Assembly: GCA_002350845.1 (NCBI GenBank)
Contig: DEFL01000005.1
Location: 54,002 to 118,001, forward strand
Length of the DNA stretch: 64,000 nucleotides
Origin: Christensenella sp. UBA2853
GTDB taxonomy: Bacteria > Bacillota > Clostridia > Christensenellales > Aristaeellaceae
Direction: 5' to 3'
Part shown: one piece after another, positions 33,911 to 43,255 of the stretch
Layout: every line of letters starts with the position of its first letter
How positions within the stretch are numbered: the first letter of the stretch is position 1
Translations under genes and position numbers: made by a program
Notes under the pieces: model-generated
Told to the model about the DNA's origin: nothing
What the model saw: only the letters and a program-made list of their open reading frames with translations
Databases searched by the model: none

Positions 33911-36184
33911 TCAGTCAACCGGATGATTGTGATAGTAGTTGATCAGGCAGCCGTCAGCGATGATCTGGCGTTCATCGGGCGTCAGTTCACCGAGGGATAC
34001 CTGGAACGGAGTGACCTTGCCTTCCGGGTTCACTGCGTAAGCCGTGAATTCCGGCGTACCCTCGAGCACAGCCTTGCGCAGTCCGGGGATAAAGACCCAG
34101 TCGCCCAGAGCAAAGGCGGATTCATCCTTCACCAGCAGCGGTGCCATACCCCAGTTGATGCAGTTGGAGCGATAGCGCTTGGTCGCATATTCCCTGGCCA
34201 GGTTGGCGGAAGCGCCGAGCACGCGCTGGCAGCTGGCTGCCTGTTCACGGGCAGAGCCGTCACCGGGCTTGATGGCAAAGATGGTGCTGCCGATATCCGT
34301 GTTTTCAGGATCCACTTTCACGGTCTTTGCGAGCACTTCATAGACCTTTTTCACTTCATCCGTGAGTCCCTTGCCTGCTCTGCGGTCGCGTTCAATGGCG
34401 CGGACAGCCTTGCTGCGGCCGACATACTCCGGATCCTTGCGGGAGAGTGCAAACTCGCTCAGGCGCTCAGGATTGGAGCGGTAGGAAGAGGTTTCACCGG
34501 ACGGAATGAGTTCATCTGTAGTCGTCACAGGGTCAGTAATGTAGCTGCAGACCTTCACGAGCAGGTCGTCGGTCAGAGCCGGCTGTTCAGGCCAGTCCTT
34601 GATGTTCGGACCAAACTTCAGTTCATAGTTCGGGTCAGCCTTCCCGAAACCGAAGTAGACGCGCTTGTCGTACACACCCTTGTCGAAGACATAGGGATAC
34701 TTGTTGTACTTCACATCCAGGTCGGTGGCAGGGGTCAGTTTGCCATGGTTGATGGCAGTGGCTGCAATGGAACGTGCATCCATCAGAGCCACAGCGCTCA
34801 TCTGGCCGTCGCCGGGCTTGCTGCCTTCACGGTTCGGGAAGTTGCGGGTGGTATGACGGATGGAGAATTCATTGTTTGCAGGCGTGTCACCGGCACCGAA
34901 GCACGGACCGCAGAAGCATTCACGAATGATCGCACCGGCTTCCGCGATGTCATGCAGCGCGCCGTTCTTGAGCAGTTGCAGGTAGGCAGGCATGCTGCCG
35001 GGGTACACGCTCATGGTGAACGCACCGTTGCCCGTGCTGTGGCCGCGCAGGATATCTGCCACGGCGCAGACATTGTCGAAGGTGCCGCCGGAGCAGCCGG
35101 CAACCAGGCCCTGTTCGACCCAGATGCCGCCGTCGTGCACCTTGCTGACCAGGTCAATCTTGGCACCGACGATCTGCTTGTTTGCCTTTTCCTGGCACTC
35201 AAAGAGAATATCCTTCGGATTCTCCAGCAGTTCGCGGATGGTGATGGTGTTGCTCGGATGCATGGGCAGCGCAATGGTGGACTCGATCGTGGAAAGATCA
35301 ATGTACACGCAGCCGTCATAGTAGGCCACATCGGCAGGCTGCATCTTCTTGTATGCTTCCGGACGACCATGGATTGCGAAGTATTCTTCCGTTGCCGCAT
35401 CGGTCTCCCAGATGGAGGACCAGCAGGTGGTCTCAGTGGTCATAACGTCGATGCCGTTGCGGTATTCAATGGGCAACTTGCTCACGCCGGGGCCGACGAA
35501 TTCCATGACCTTGTTCTTCACATAGCCGTTGGCATAGACAGCGCCGCAGATCTGCAGTGCCACGTCCTGCGGTCCAATGCCGGGACGGGGTTCGCCGTCG
35601 AGATAGATCAGGATGACGCCGGGACGGGCCACATCATAGGTGCGTCCAACCAGCTGCTTGGCCAGTTCGCCTCCGCCTTCACCCACTGAGAGTGTGCCCA
35701 GAGCGCCGTAACGGGTATGGCTGTCGCTGCCCAGAATCATTCTGCCGCAGCCTGCCATCATTTCACGGTTGAAGCTGTGAATGACCGCCATATTGGTCGG
35801 CACATACACGCCGCCGTACTTGTGGGCCGCGCTGAGGGCGAACATATGGTCGTCCTCGTTGATCGTGCCGCCCACAGCGCAAAGGCTGTTGTGGCAGTTG
35901 GTCAGAACATAGGGCATCGGGAACTCTTTCATGCCAGAAGCACGGGCCGTCTGGATAATGCCCACATAGGTAATGTCATGGCTGGTCAGGCTGTCAAAAC
36001 GCATCTGCAGGTGATCCATATCACCGCTCTTGTTATGTGCCTTCAGAACGCCATAGGCAATGGTACCCTGGGCAGCTTCTGCCTGGCTGACGGGATGGCC
36101 TGCCTTAAGGGCAGCTTCATTCGCGTCGGTCACCAGATCTCTTCCGTTGAGAAGATAAACACCGGAATCATACAGTTTCAGCAT
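33911..36184 (-). CDS. Aconitase-superfamily hydratase (YbhJ-like)
   Basis: 757 residues. Aconitase hallmarks are present: GSDSHTRYGALGTLSVGEGGGEL, a first cluster Cys in VAGCSGGTFDN, the pair Cys-x2-Cys in ECFCGPCFGAG (4Fe-4S ligands), and TTRNFPNREGSKPGDGQ for the substrate loop. The arrangement resembles the putative hydratase YbhJ rather than AcnA/AcnB or LeuC. It is embedded between citXG and the flavin reductase in the citrate lyase operon, so it probably feeds a tricarboxylate such as aconitate or isocitrate to citrate lyase. Mesaconate or citraconate hydration to citramalate is an alternative. RBS GGGAGG before ATG 36184. Confidence 0.85.
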   Translation of the reverse strand: MLKLYDSGVYLLNGRDLVTDANEAALKAGHPVSQAEAAQGTIAYGVLKAHNKSGDMDHLQMRFDSLTSHDITYVGIIQTARASGMKEFPMPYVLTNCHNSLCAVGGTINEDDHMFALSAAHKYGGVYVPTNMAVIHSFNREMMAGCGRMILGSDSHTRYGALGTLSVGEGGGELAKQLVGRTYDVARPGVILIYLDGEPRPGIGPQDVALQICGAVYANGYVKNKVMEFVGPGVSKLPIEYRNGIDVMTTETTCWSSIWETDAATEEYFAIHGRPEAYKKMQPADVAYYDGCVYIDLSTIESTIALPMHPSNTITIRELLENPKDILFECQEKANKQIVGAKIDLVSKVHDGGIWVEQGLVAGCSGGTFDNVCAVADILRGHSTGNGAFTMSVYPGSMPAYLQLLKNGALHDIAEAGAIIRECFCGPCFGAGDTPANNEFSIRHTTRNFPNREGSKPGDGQMSAVALMDARSIAATAINHGKLTPATDLDVKYNKYPYVFDKGVYDKRVYFGFGKADPNYELKFGPNIKDWPEQPALTDDLLVKVCSYITDPVTTTDELIPSGETSSYRSNPERLSEFALSRKDPEYVGRSKAVRAIERDRRAGKGLTDEVKKVYEVLAKTVKVDPENTDIGSTIFAIKPGDGSAREQAASCQRVLGASANLAREYATKRYRSNCINWGMAPLLVKDESAFALGDWVFIPGLRKAVLEGTPEFTAYAVNPEGKVTPFQVSLGELTPDERQIIADGCLINYYHNHPVD

Positions 36185-36214
36185 ACAGATTTCCTCCCTT
36201 TATTCACAGCCCTG

Positions 36215-37492
36215 TCAGGCCTGTTCGTGAAGCCATCGATCTGCCAGGAGCGTTGCAGCCAGCAGATCAGCACACCCTCCCGGGGACAGATTGTCCCGGA
36301 TATACTGCCGGTTTAACATGTTCATGATCTCCGTGAGCGACATTTCTGACACTCCGCTTTCCAGCGCCTTAAGCCACTGTCCTGCCTGTTCGCGGGAAGA
36401 CAGCGCTGCCTTCTCCCCGCCCCTGGCAATCATGTTGGTATCCCGTACTTCTGCGAGAAGATGCAGAAGTACGCACAGGCATTGATCGTTCAGCGAAAGT
36501 CCCTGTTCCCTGGCCTTCTGCAGAACCGGGATGCCGATCTTCCGCACAGACGGCAGACCGTCTGCTGCCTCGGCGCGCACCCCGTGAGCCCGATTCACGC
36601 CTGCAAGCATACCCACAGTGTCCATCCATGCCTGCAGATCTGCTTTTTCCGTCATGCCGGCGGCTCCGCACATCAGTCCAAGCGTATAGATGGCACCTTT
36701 ATGTGTGTTGACATTCTGCGTCACAGTGCGCATCACACGCTCGGCTTCAATGCCCAGTGTCTGCAGATGTGTAAATGCAGTCCCGGCACTTTCTAACCGA
36801 TCCCGTACACCGGACAGATAGCATTTCCGAAAATATGGTTCCAGTGCTGCCGCACTGGCATTGAATGTAAAAATATCCATGTCACGGTGGCTGCCCTGAT
36901 CCATGCGGTCCACAAGCCCCGGCTTGGGTGTAACACACACTTCATCCAACAGACTCTGCACTGCCAGACGTGCGATCTGCTCGCTCTGCGCCTGTGTGCG
37001 GTGGTCACGGATGAGGTTCCATGTCACCTGCTGGATCTGTTCCACGGAATGGATTCTGCGGCTCGCGCATCCGCGGCCCGCCTGACCGCACACCAGACAG
37101 CAGCGTTCATGGTCACGGTCCAGTTTCTCTCCGTTCTCTGAAATGACATCCATGTCAAACAGTCTTCCCAGCGGATCCAGTTCCTCCAGCGACACACACA
37201 GCTTTTTGACTGCCCCGGACGGTGCATTCACGGAGAGGATTATACCATATCCTGCTGCCGTGGAAATATCCTGTTTTTCCAGCACGTCAAACCCCATGGT
37301 TTTCAGGCCTTCCAGGAGACGGACGGAGCCCACGCGGAACGCATATGCCGTTTCCTCATTGACTTTCACCGGGCCTGCGATATTCATGGTAAAGCAGACA
37401 AGCGGCCTGTGATGCCGCTTCAGCATATCCTGCTGATGCATCACCCGCTCTTCCCGGGCTCGGAGGACATCCTCCAGGGAGACTTCTGGCAT
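36215..37492 (-). CDS. citXG: CitX-CitG fusion: citrate lyase holo-ACP synthase / triphosphoribosyl-dephospho-CoA synthase
   Basis: 425 residues. The N-terminal part (about 1-165) is CitX-like: EVSLEDVLRAREERVMHQQ and ERCCLVCGQAGRGCASRRIHS, the phosphoribosyl-dephospho-CoA transferase. The C-terminal part (about 175-425) is CitG-like: VCVTPKPGLVDRMDQGSHRDMD and VNTHKGAIYTLGL, which makes the prosthetic group precursor from ATP and dephospho-CoA. The two activities are separate proteins in Klebsiella and fused in several other bacteria. The start is ATG 37492 with AAAGGAG upstream. It is 16 bp from citC. Confidence 0.93.
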   Translation of the reverse strand: MPEVSLEDVLRAREERVMHQQDMLKRHHRPLVCFTMNIAGPVKVNEETAYAFRVGSVRLLEGLKTMGFDVLEKQDISTAAGYGIILSVNAPSGAVKKLCVSLEELDPLGRLFDMDVISENGEKLDRDHERCCLVCGQAGRGCASRRIHSVEQIQQVTWNLIRDHRTQAQSEQIARLAVQSLLDEVCVTPKPGLVDRMDQGSHRDMDIFTFNASAAALEPYFRKCYLSGVRDRLESAGTAFTHLQTLGIEAERVMRTVTQNVNTHKGAIYTLGLMCGAAGMTEKADLQAWMDTVGMLAGVNRAHGVRAEAADGLPSVRKIGIPVLQKAREQGLSLNDQCLCVLLHLLAEVRDTNMIARGGEKAALSSREQAGQWLKALESGVSEMSLTEIMNMLNRQYIRDNLSPGGCADLLAATLLADRWLHEQA

Positions 37493-37508
37493 AATCGATG
37501 CTCCTTTG

Positions 37509-38552
37509 TCAGTGATGAATGACCTGATCCGCGCGTCGGATGGCCGCTACAGCCTTCGCTCCCTCCGGTCCGGTCAGATACGCCCACGTGGATTCAGGAA
37601 CCCAGTTCCTGATCTGCTCGATCTGGCCGTCATGAACAGCCTGACGCACCAGGCTCGCGCTGATTGGTTGACCGTCCACAGACCTGCGCGGAATCACACT
37701 GCATCCAATGCCCTGCCTGGGCAGTTCTTCGAGCATCACCTGATTATACAGTCCGGTGACATGGCTGAAAGGCTCCTCCCCGACAAACCGCATGCCGATC
37801 CCCATGGCTTCGGCAATTCTGGCAAACACAGTCAAATCCAGCCTTGCATGCACTGTGGAAACATCATCACTGTCTTTGAGAAAATACCCAGGAAAGGTGG
37901 CCTGGGAAATGATGTAAGGACCACTGTCATGAAGAATCAGGCCGTCCATGCCTTCCGTTCCCTTTTCCACCAGTCTTTTGCGGTCAGCTGCCGGGATCGG
38001 TCCAAAGTTTTCACTGAGGACAAACACATGCACTGCATCCGCGCGAAGGGCCGCCTGTTCGAGCAGATACCGGTGTCCCAGCGTGAACGGGTTCGCATTC
38101 ATCACCACGGCAGCCGTGCGTTCCCTCGGCGTGTCGCTGCGCCTGAGTGCACGCAGGTAGTCCGAAAAGCCGGTGCGCCTGTTTTCCATAAAGACAAGTT
38201 TGTCCGGGACACGGGCAATCTCATAGAACCCCAGGTCTGAAAAGAACTTTGCACTCGACGTCTTGGTGTACAGGAACAGATGCGTGTTCCCTCTCTCGAC
38301 CTGAACCTCCGAAAGATGGGAAACCACAAGATTCATTAATCCTTCGCCCTGATGTTCATGGCTCACCGCCATGCACCGGAGCGTGTTGGCAAAACAGCTG
38401 CCTGTGGCGCACAGTTCATAGTCATCGTCATACACGCCGCAGGTGTAATCCAGGTGCGCATCCCTCTTGATGCCTTCCTGTACAAGAAGGGCGTCCACCG
38501 CTGCCTGCCCGCGATGATCAGTTTCAGCAATCTGTGTCACGGTGTAGCTCAC
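37509..38552 (-). CDS. citC: Citrate lyase ligase (acetyl-CoA-type activator)
   Basis: 347 residues. It acetylates the prosthetic group of citrate lyase using ATP and acetate, switching the enzyme on. The N-terminal half (about 1-130) is a GNAT-like domain (SHEHQGEGLMNLVVSHL). The C-terminal half is a nucleotidyltransferase with VVMNANPFTLGHRYLLEQA (H-x-G-H-type signature), and SRRSVDGQPISASLVR-type substrate loop. The start is GTG 38552 with GAGGAGG eight bases upstream. It sits between citF and citXG. Confidence 0.94.
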   Translation of the reverse strand: MSYTVTQIAETDHRGQAAVDALLVQEGIKRDAHLDYTCGVYDDDYELCATGSCFANTLRCMAVSHEHQGEGLMNLVVSHLSEVQVERGNTHLFLYTKTSSAKFFSDLGFYEIARVPDKLVFMENRRTGFSDYLRALRRSDTPRERTAAVVMNANPFTLGHRYLLEQAALRADAVHVFVLSENFGPIPAADRKRLVEKGTEGMDGLILHDSGPYIISQATFPGYFLKDSDDVSTVHARLDLTVFARIAEAMGIGMRFVGEEPFSHVTGLYNQVMLEELPRQGIGCSVIPRRSVDGQPISASLVRQAVHDGQIEQIRNWVPESTWAYLTGPEGAKAVAAIRRADQVIHH

Positions 38553-38581
38553 GGTGGACGCCTCCTCAGAACCTGTTCAGT

Positions 38582-40135
38582 TTACTCTTTGGGTTTGATC
38601 TGACGGACCACGTCCATGATGGTGCCGTCACGGGCTTCAATAATGCCCACCACGCGGTCACCGAATTCCAGAGGATCCGGTTTGCCGACGATGGAGTATG
38701 CGATGTCGCGCAGTTCCTCAATGGTCTTGAGCGGCACGCAGTCTGCCTTGCGCAGTGCTTCCAGCAGGTCCTGACGATTCGGGTTGACAGCAACGCCGTA
38801 ATCGGTGACGACCACGTCCACGCTCTCACCGGGTGTCGTGACGGTGGTCACGTCTGTGCAGATCGCAGGAATGCGGCCCTGAAGCAGCGGGCAGATGACG
38901 ATGGTGCACTTGGCGCCCTGTGCGGTATCCGGATGTCCGCCCTGTGCGCCGGTAATCACGCCGTCAGAACCGACCACCACGTTGCAGTTGAAGTGGACGT
39001 CCACTTCCAGGGAGGCCAGAATGACGTAGTCCAGACGGTTGACGAAAGCACCCTTGTTGAACGGGTTGGCGTAGGCACCGGCAGTGATGCGGTGATGCGC
39101 CGGGTTGATCACGTTGGACACAGCGTCCAGGTCGAAGGCCTGGGTGTCCAGCAGCAGACGAACCATGCCCATATCCAGCAGGTCGCACATCGGCTTGGTC
39201 AGACCGCCGACGCCGAAGCCCATCTTGATGCCCCTCTCCTTCATGATGCGCGTGAGGGAAATGGTCGAGGCAATGGATGCGCCGCCGACACCGGTCTGAT
39301 AGGAGAAGCCATCCTTGAAGTAAGGCGTATTGACAACCACCTGCGTGCAGTATTCCGCCATCATCAGCTTGCGCTGGTCGGTGGTGGGCTTTGCAGCACC
39401 GGTCGCGATCTTCTCGGGAATACCGATGGAATCGACCACGCAGACATAGTCAACGCGGGTCATGGAGATATGTGCGGGGAAGTTCGGGAACGGCACGAGG
39501 CAGTCGGTGATGGCCACGACATACTCAGCCTGATCGCCGTCAACATAGGAATAGCTCAGAACGCCGCAGTTGGTTTTGCCGCCAATGCCGCGCAGGTTGC
39601 CGTAGTCGTCCGAGGTTGGTGCGCCAATGAAGGCAATATCCACCTTGGTTTCACCAGTCACCAGGGAGCGGACACGTCCGCCGTGGGAGCGCATGATGGC
39701 CAGGCCTTTCAGTTTGCCTGCAGAAATAGCTTCGCCGATCTTGCCGCGCACACCGGAAGCTTCAATGCGGGTAATCGTGCCGTCTTCAATCATCGGAACC
39801 AGATCATCATGAGCCTTGCCGAGGGATGTGGCGGCCAGGGTGATGTTCTTCAGTCCCATCTTATGGATTTCCTTCATGACCATACAGACGACCAGGTCGC
39901 CTTCACGGAAATGATGGTGGAAAGAGACCGTCATGCCGTTATGTGCATGGCATTTGACCAGAGCTTCATGAATGTCCTTGACCATCTTGGAATGATCATT
40001 GCTCATGACCGGGCGGATAATCGGGGCTGCACGCCGGAAAGGAACACCATCTTTATAATGGTTGCCCTGAAAGGGTTCTTTTCCTGTAAGGGCAAGGATC
40101 TCATCAGGTATTTCGCGTCCTACCGCATTTTTCAT
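38582..40135 (-). CDS. citF: Citrate lyase alpha subunit (citrate:ACP transferase)
   Basis: 517 residues from ATG 40135. It transfers the acetyl-ACP thioester to citrate to give citryl-ACP. Family blocks: TVSFHHHFREGDLV, SHGGRVRSLVTGE, YGNLRGIGGKTNCGVLSYSYVD, and the C-terminal VVVTDYGVAVNPNRQDL. The longer in-frame start at 40216 overlaps citE and lacks a ribosome-binding site, whereas GGGGGA precedes 40135. It starts one base after the citE stop. Confidence 0.95.
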   Translation of the reverse strand: MKNAVGREIPDEILALTGKEPFQGNHYKDGVPFRRAAPIIRPVMSNDHSKMVKDIHEALVKCHAHNGMTVSFHHHFREGDLVVCMVMKEIHKMGLKNITLAATSLGKAHDDLVPMIEDGTITRIEASGVRGKIGEAISAGKLKGLAIMRSHGGRVRSLVTGETKVDIAFIGAPTSDDYGNLRGIGGKTNCGVLSYSYVDGDQAEYVVAITDCLVPFPNFPAHISMTRVDYVCVVDSIGIPEKIATGAAKPTTDQRKLMMAEYCTQVVVNTPYFKDGFSYQTGVGGASIASTISLTRIMKERGIKMGFGVGGLTKPMCDLLDMGMVRLLLDTQAFDLDAVSNVINPAHHRITAGAYANPFNKGAFVNRLDYVILASLEVDVHFNCNVVVGSDGVITGAQGGHPDTAQGAKCTIVICPLLQGRIPAICTDVTTVTTPGESVDVVVTDYGVAVNPNRQDLLEALRKADCVPLKTIEELRDIAYSIVGKPDPLEFGDRVVGIIEARDGTIMDVVRQIKPKE

Positions 40136-40136
40136 A

Positions 40137-41036
40137 TTACAAATCCCCCTTGTATACGCCAGAAGCCTTGGCCAGTGCCAGGGTGCGCTTTGCGCCGTCA
40201 TAGAAGGCGATATCAATCATTTTTCCATCTACAGTGAACACACCGATGCCCTGTGCTTTCTTGGTGTCGATTTCACGGACGACCTTTTCAGCGAAAATGA
40301 TATCCTTGGGCTTGGGCGTGTAAATTTCGTGCACAATCGGAATCTGCCGCGGATTGATGATGGACTTTCCGTCAAAGCCCATGGTATGAATCGTCTCCAC
40401 ATCTTTGCGGAAACCTTCCATATCATTGAGGTTGGTGTACACCGTGTCAAAGCACTGTACGCCGGCTGCACGGGCAGCGATGATCATGTGCTGACGTGCA
40501 CCCATCAGTTCCACGCCTGTTCCGGAAATGGAAGTCTGCAGGTCCTTCGTATAGTCGCCGCCGGACAGAGCAATACCGAACAGCAGCGGGGATGAAGTGC
40601 AGATTTCATAGGCGTTCATGACGCCGCGTGCGGATTCAAGCGCCGCCATAATCAGCGTGCGGCCTTTTTCCACATGGAATTCTTCCTCAGCAGCCTGCAC
40701 AGCTGCTTCAACGCGTTTGACGTCCGCTCCGGTCTCAGTCTTCGGAATACGAATGGCATCGCATCCGCCTGCGACTGCGCAGCGGATGTCTTCCTGCCAC
40801 AGATCAGTATCCAGACCATTGATGCGGACAACACGTTCCACGCCGCGATAGTCAATCTCGCGCAGCGCATGGAACAGAGAATAACGCGCAGCGTCCTTTT
40901 CTCTCTCAGCCACAGCGTCCTCAAGGTCCAGCATGATGGAGTCAGGGGAATAGATATATGGATCCTTGATCAGAGCAGGTTTCTGGCAGTTCAGAAACAT
41001 CATGCTTCTGCGAAGTCTTTTCAGGTTGGGATTCAT
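40137..41036 (-). CDS. citE: Citrate lyase beta subunit (citryl-ACP lyase)
   Basis: 299 residues from ATG 41036. It cleaves citryl-ACP to oxaloacetate and acetyl-ACP. The HpcH/HpaI aldolase fold is shown by IMLDLEDAVAEREKDAAR (metal-binding Glu/Asp), RVVRINGLDTD, and ALESARGVMNAYEI, with GALSGGDYTKDL-type substrate loop as IALSGGDYTKDL. The start overlaps the citD stop by 4 bp (ATGA). Citramalate lyase beta subunits look very similar, so the substrate is not proven by sequence. Confidence 0.95.
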   Translation of the reverse strand: MNPNLKRLRRSMMFLNCQKPALIKDPYIYSPDSIMLDLEDAVAEREKDAARYSLFHALREIDYRGVERVVRINGLDTDLWQEDIRCAVAGGCDAIRIPKTETGADVKRVEAAVQAAEEEFHVEKGRTLIMAALESARGVMNAYEICTSSPLLFGIALSGGDYTKDLQTSISGTGVELMGARQHMIIAARAAGVQCFDTVYTNLNDMEGFRKDVETIHTMGFDGKSIINPRQIPIVHEIYTPKPKDIIFAEKVVREIDTKKAQGIGVFTVDGKMIDIAFYDGAKRTLALAKASGVYKGDL

Positions 41037-41332
41037 ACAATCGCACCTCCCCACGGCAGCGCATCCTTGATGTCATTGCTGCGATACACAGCGCATTCTA
41101 CCCGCGCCTTGAGCGTGCAGTCCAGTGCGCCTTTGTCGACGACTGTGACCTTGCCGGACTGAACATCCAGACGTTCGAGTGTCTGCATGACAGTCGCCCG
41201 AATCTGGCGCCCATACTGATTCATAACGCTCGAAGAGATTTCCAGTTCGAGTCCGTTTTCAGATGGTTCCACAGTGACCTGAGCATCACTGGATTCCAGT
41301 GTGCCCGCCATGGCACTTTTCCCAATGATCAT
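41033..41332 (-). CDS. citD: Citrate lyase acyl carrier protein (gamma subunit)
   Basis: 99 residues. The prosthetic-group serine lies in GTLESSDAQVTVEP near the N terminus, and DKGALDCTLKARVECAVYRS is the conserved C-terminal core. It carries the phosphoribosyl-dephospho-CoA arm to which acetyl and citryl groups attach. RBS AGGAGGAGG before ATG 41332. First gene of the cit operon. Confidence 0.95.
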   Translation of the reverse strand: MIIGKSAMAGTLESSDAQVTVEPSENGLELEISSSVMNQYGRQIRATVMQTLERLDVQSGKVTVVDKGALDCTLKARVECAVYRSNDIKDALPWGGAIV

Positions 41333-41393
41333 GCGTTATCCTCCTCCTAGAACAAAAAGCTTCGCAGACTGACTTCCCTTCCCCCTGTGCACA

Positions 41394-41415
41394 GGCAGTC
41401 ACATATGTGGCTGCC
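41394..41415. promoter_or_regulatory. 22-bp near-perfect palindrome upstream of citD
   Basis: The centre CACATATGTG is flanked by GGCAG and CTGCC arms, with one mismatched pair. It lies about 60 bp upstream of the citD start, a suitable place for an operator or a leader hairpin. No promoter could be assigned with confidence in 41333-41639. Confidence 0.5.
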
Positions 41416-41639
41416 GTATCGTTATCCTCTTCAGTTCAGGATCTATCACGAAGCCATTGAGCCAGTAATCTTTATGCCTTGAACCGGGCGGCCGGAATGG
41501 AAGCGCTCAAGGCAGTCAAACCGCGCTTTCATTCACTCATGATACCGGGGTAAAGCTGAGACCTGGAATCCTGCAATGATCAGCAGAGCGAAATGCATTC
41601 TGTGTCTGATCATATCCACTATTGTGTTGAGCGAATGGG

Positions 41640-41680
41640 CGTCCTGTGGAAGTCCGCCGGATGCAGACTTCCACAGGACG
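41640..41680. repeat. 15-bp perfect hairpin between tctA and citD
   Basis: CGTCCTGTGGAAGTC (41640-41654) and GACTTCCACAGGACG (41666-41680) flank an 11-nt loop. The T-run lies on the plus-strand side (41690s), while both flanking genes are on the minus strand. It may act as a 3' stabilising structure for the tctCBA message or a partial terminator. Confidence 0.7.
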
Positions 41681-41693
41681 CTTTCAGGCTTTT

Positions 41694-43241
41694 TTATTTC
41701 TTTGCCCGTGCCTTCTTAATCATAGGCATATAGACAGGGCTCAGGAGCAGCAGGATGCAGGCAGTCATAACCACTGCACCGATGGGGGTGCCGAACAGAC
41801 CGCCGAACACCTTGGCAGCATAATCGCCAAAACCCATCTGGGTTGTGACGATATGAGCCTTCTGGAAGGCCTGGGAGAAGTACTTCTCGCACATGCCGCC
41901 CAGCACCAGACCCAGCACGATGGCCGCGCTGTTGAGGTGCATGTACTTGACCACAATGCCGAGGATACCGGCAATGACCATGACGGTCACACCCACGAAG
42001 TTGCCTTCGGAGAAAGAGCCGATGGTAGCCAGGAGCAGGATAATCGGTCCAAGGTAGTAATACGGAACAGCCAGGATCTGTGCGAAGACCTTGGCAATGC
42101 CGATAGCGACGATAACCATCACGATATTGGTGACGATCATGGTGATGAAGGTTGCGGACAGGAATTCAGGCTGCACGGTCAGCAGACGCGGACCCATCTG
42201 AACACCCTTGAGTGCAAGCGCGGAAGCCATAACAGCTGCGGCGTTGCCGCCCGGGATACCCAGGCACAGCAGGGGAACCATAGCGCCGCCGGTCGCAGCA
42301 TTGTTGGCAGCTTCAGAAGCAGCAATACCGTCGATAATGCCGGTGCCGAACTTTTCAGGATACTTGGAGAGCTTGTTCTCCATGGTGTAGCACATGAAGG
42401 AAGCGATGGTCGCGCCAGCGCCGGGCAGAATGCCGACAACGCAGCCCACAACGGAGCAGCGCAGGAGCGTCCACTTGATGCTCCAGAGTTCCTTGAAGCT
42501 GGGCATTTTGGTGTTGACCTTGCCCTTATTGCCTACACCGTCTTCAGCGGACAGACGCTTTTTGGGATTGGTCTGCTTGAGCACCTCAGTGATGGCGAAG
42601 AGACCGATCAGAACCGGAATCATCTCCATGCCGCTGAGCAGGTTGTTCTGACCGAAGGTCAGACGAGCAACGCCGGCCATGGGATCCTGACCAATGCAGG
42701 CCAGCAGCAGGCCCAGCAGGCCGCTGATGATGGTGGTCAGAATATGGTCGGTATCCAGCACCACCAGGATGCTCAGGCCCAGGAACGTGATGGCGAACAT
42801 GTCGCCGTTGCTGAAGGCCAGAGCCGCCTTGGACAGGGGGCTGGAGAGCAGGAACATGACCAGAGCAGAGAACAGACCGCCGATGGCAGAGGCCAGAAGA
42901 GCCACGCCAAGGGCCTTGCCTGCTTCACCGCGCTGTGCCATGGGATAACCGTCAAAGGTCGTCGGCGCAGAAGAAGGCACGCCGGGGATCTTGAACAGAA
43001 TAGCGGTAATGGAACCGCCGGTGATGGAAGAGCAGTAGATGGCCGTCAGGAACACGATGGCCGGCACAGGGCCCATGGTGTACGTGAAGGTCAGACCCAG
43101 AGCCACAGCCATGGTGGCTGAAACGCCGGGCAGAGCACCGAAAATGGTGCCCAGAACGATGGCCACAATGACCATCAGGAACATGGTGCCTCCGCCCCAG
43201 ACTGCGCTAAGGCCGGAAACAAACATTTCGCCCAAACTCAT
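41694..43241 (-). CDS. tctA: Tripartite tricarboxylate transporter, large permease TctA
   Basis: 515 residues with about 12 TM segments. The signature GALPGVSATMAVALGLTFTY and GSITAILFKIPGVPSSAPTTFDGYPMA near residues 35-100 is specific to TctA, as is GLLGLLLACIGQDPMAGVARLTFG. It is the channel of a secondary, ion-driven importer used for citrate, tricarballylate and other carboxylates. Start ATG 43241 follows tctB by 14 bp. Adjacent citrate lyase genes suggest a tricarboxylate cargo. Confidence 0.95.
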   Translation of the reverse strand: MSLGEMFVSGLSAVWGGGTMFLMVIVAIVLGTIFGALPGVSATMAVALGLTFTYTMGPVPAIVFLTAIYCSSITGGSITAILFKIPGVPSSAPTTFDGYPMAQRGEAGKALGVALLASAIGGLFSALVMFLLSSPLSKAALAFSNGDMFAITFLGLSILVVLDTDHILTTIISGLLGLLLACIGQDPMAGVARLTFGQNNLLSGMEMIPVLIGLFAITEVLKQTNPKKRLSAEDGVGNKGKVNTKMPSFKELWSIKWTLLRCSVVGCVVGILPGAGATIASFMCYTMENKLSKYPEKFGTGIIDGIAASEAANNAATGGAMVPLLCLGIPGGNAAAVMASALALKGVQMGPRLLTVQPEFLSATFITMIVTNIVMVIVAIGIAKVFAQILAVPYYYLGPIILLLATIGSFSEGNFVGVTVMVIAGILGIVVKYMHLNSAAIVLGLVLGGMCEKYFSQAFQKAHIVTTQMGFGDYAAKVFGGLFGTPIGAVVMTACILLLLSPVYMPMIKKARAKK

Positions 43242-43255
43242 GACTTATTTCCTCC

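Noticed and set aside
33638..35689. 683-codon plus-strand frame across the hydratase region
   Set aside because: Antisense shadow of the aconitase-type hydratase; it crosses two real genes and has no recognisable domains.
38534..40237. 567-codon plus-strand frame over citF
   Set aside because: Antisense of a clear citrate lyase alpha gene; low-complexity, no signatures.
41646..43121. 491-codon plus-strand frame over tctA
   Set aside because: His- and Gln-rich antisense translation of a membrane protein gene, a typical artefact.
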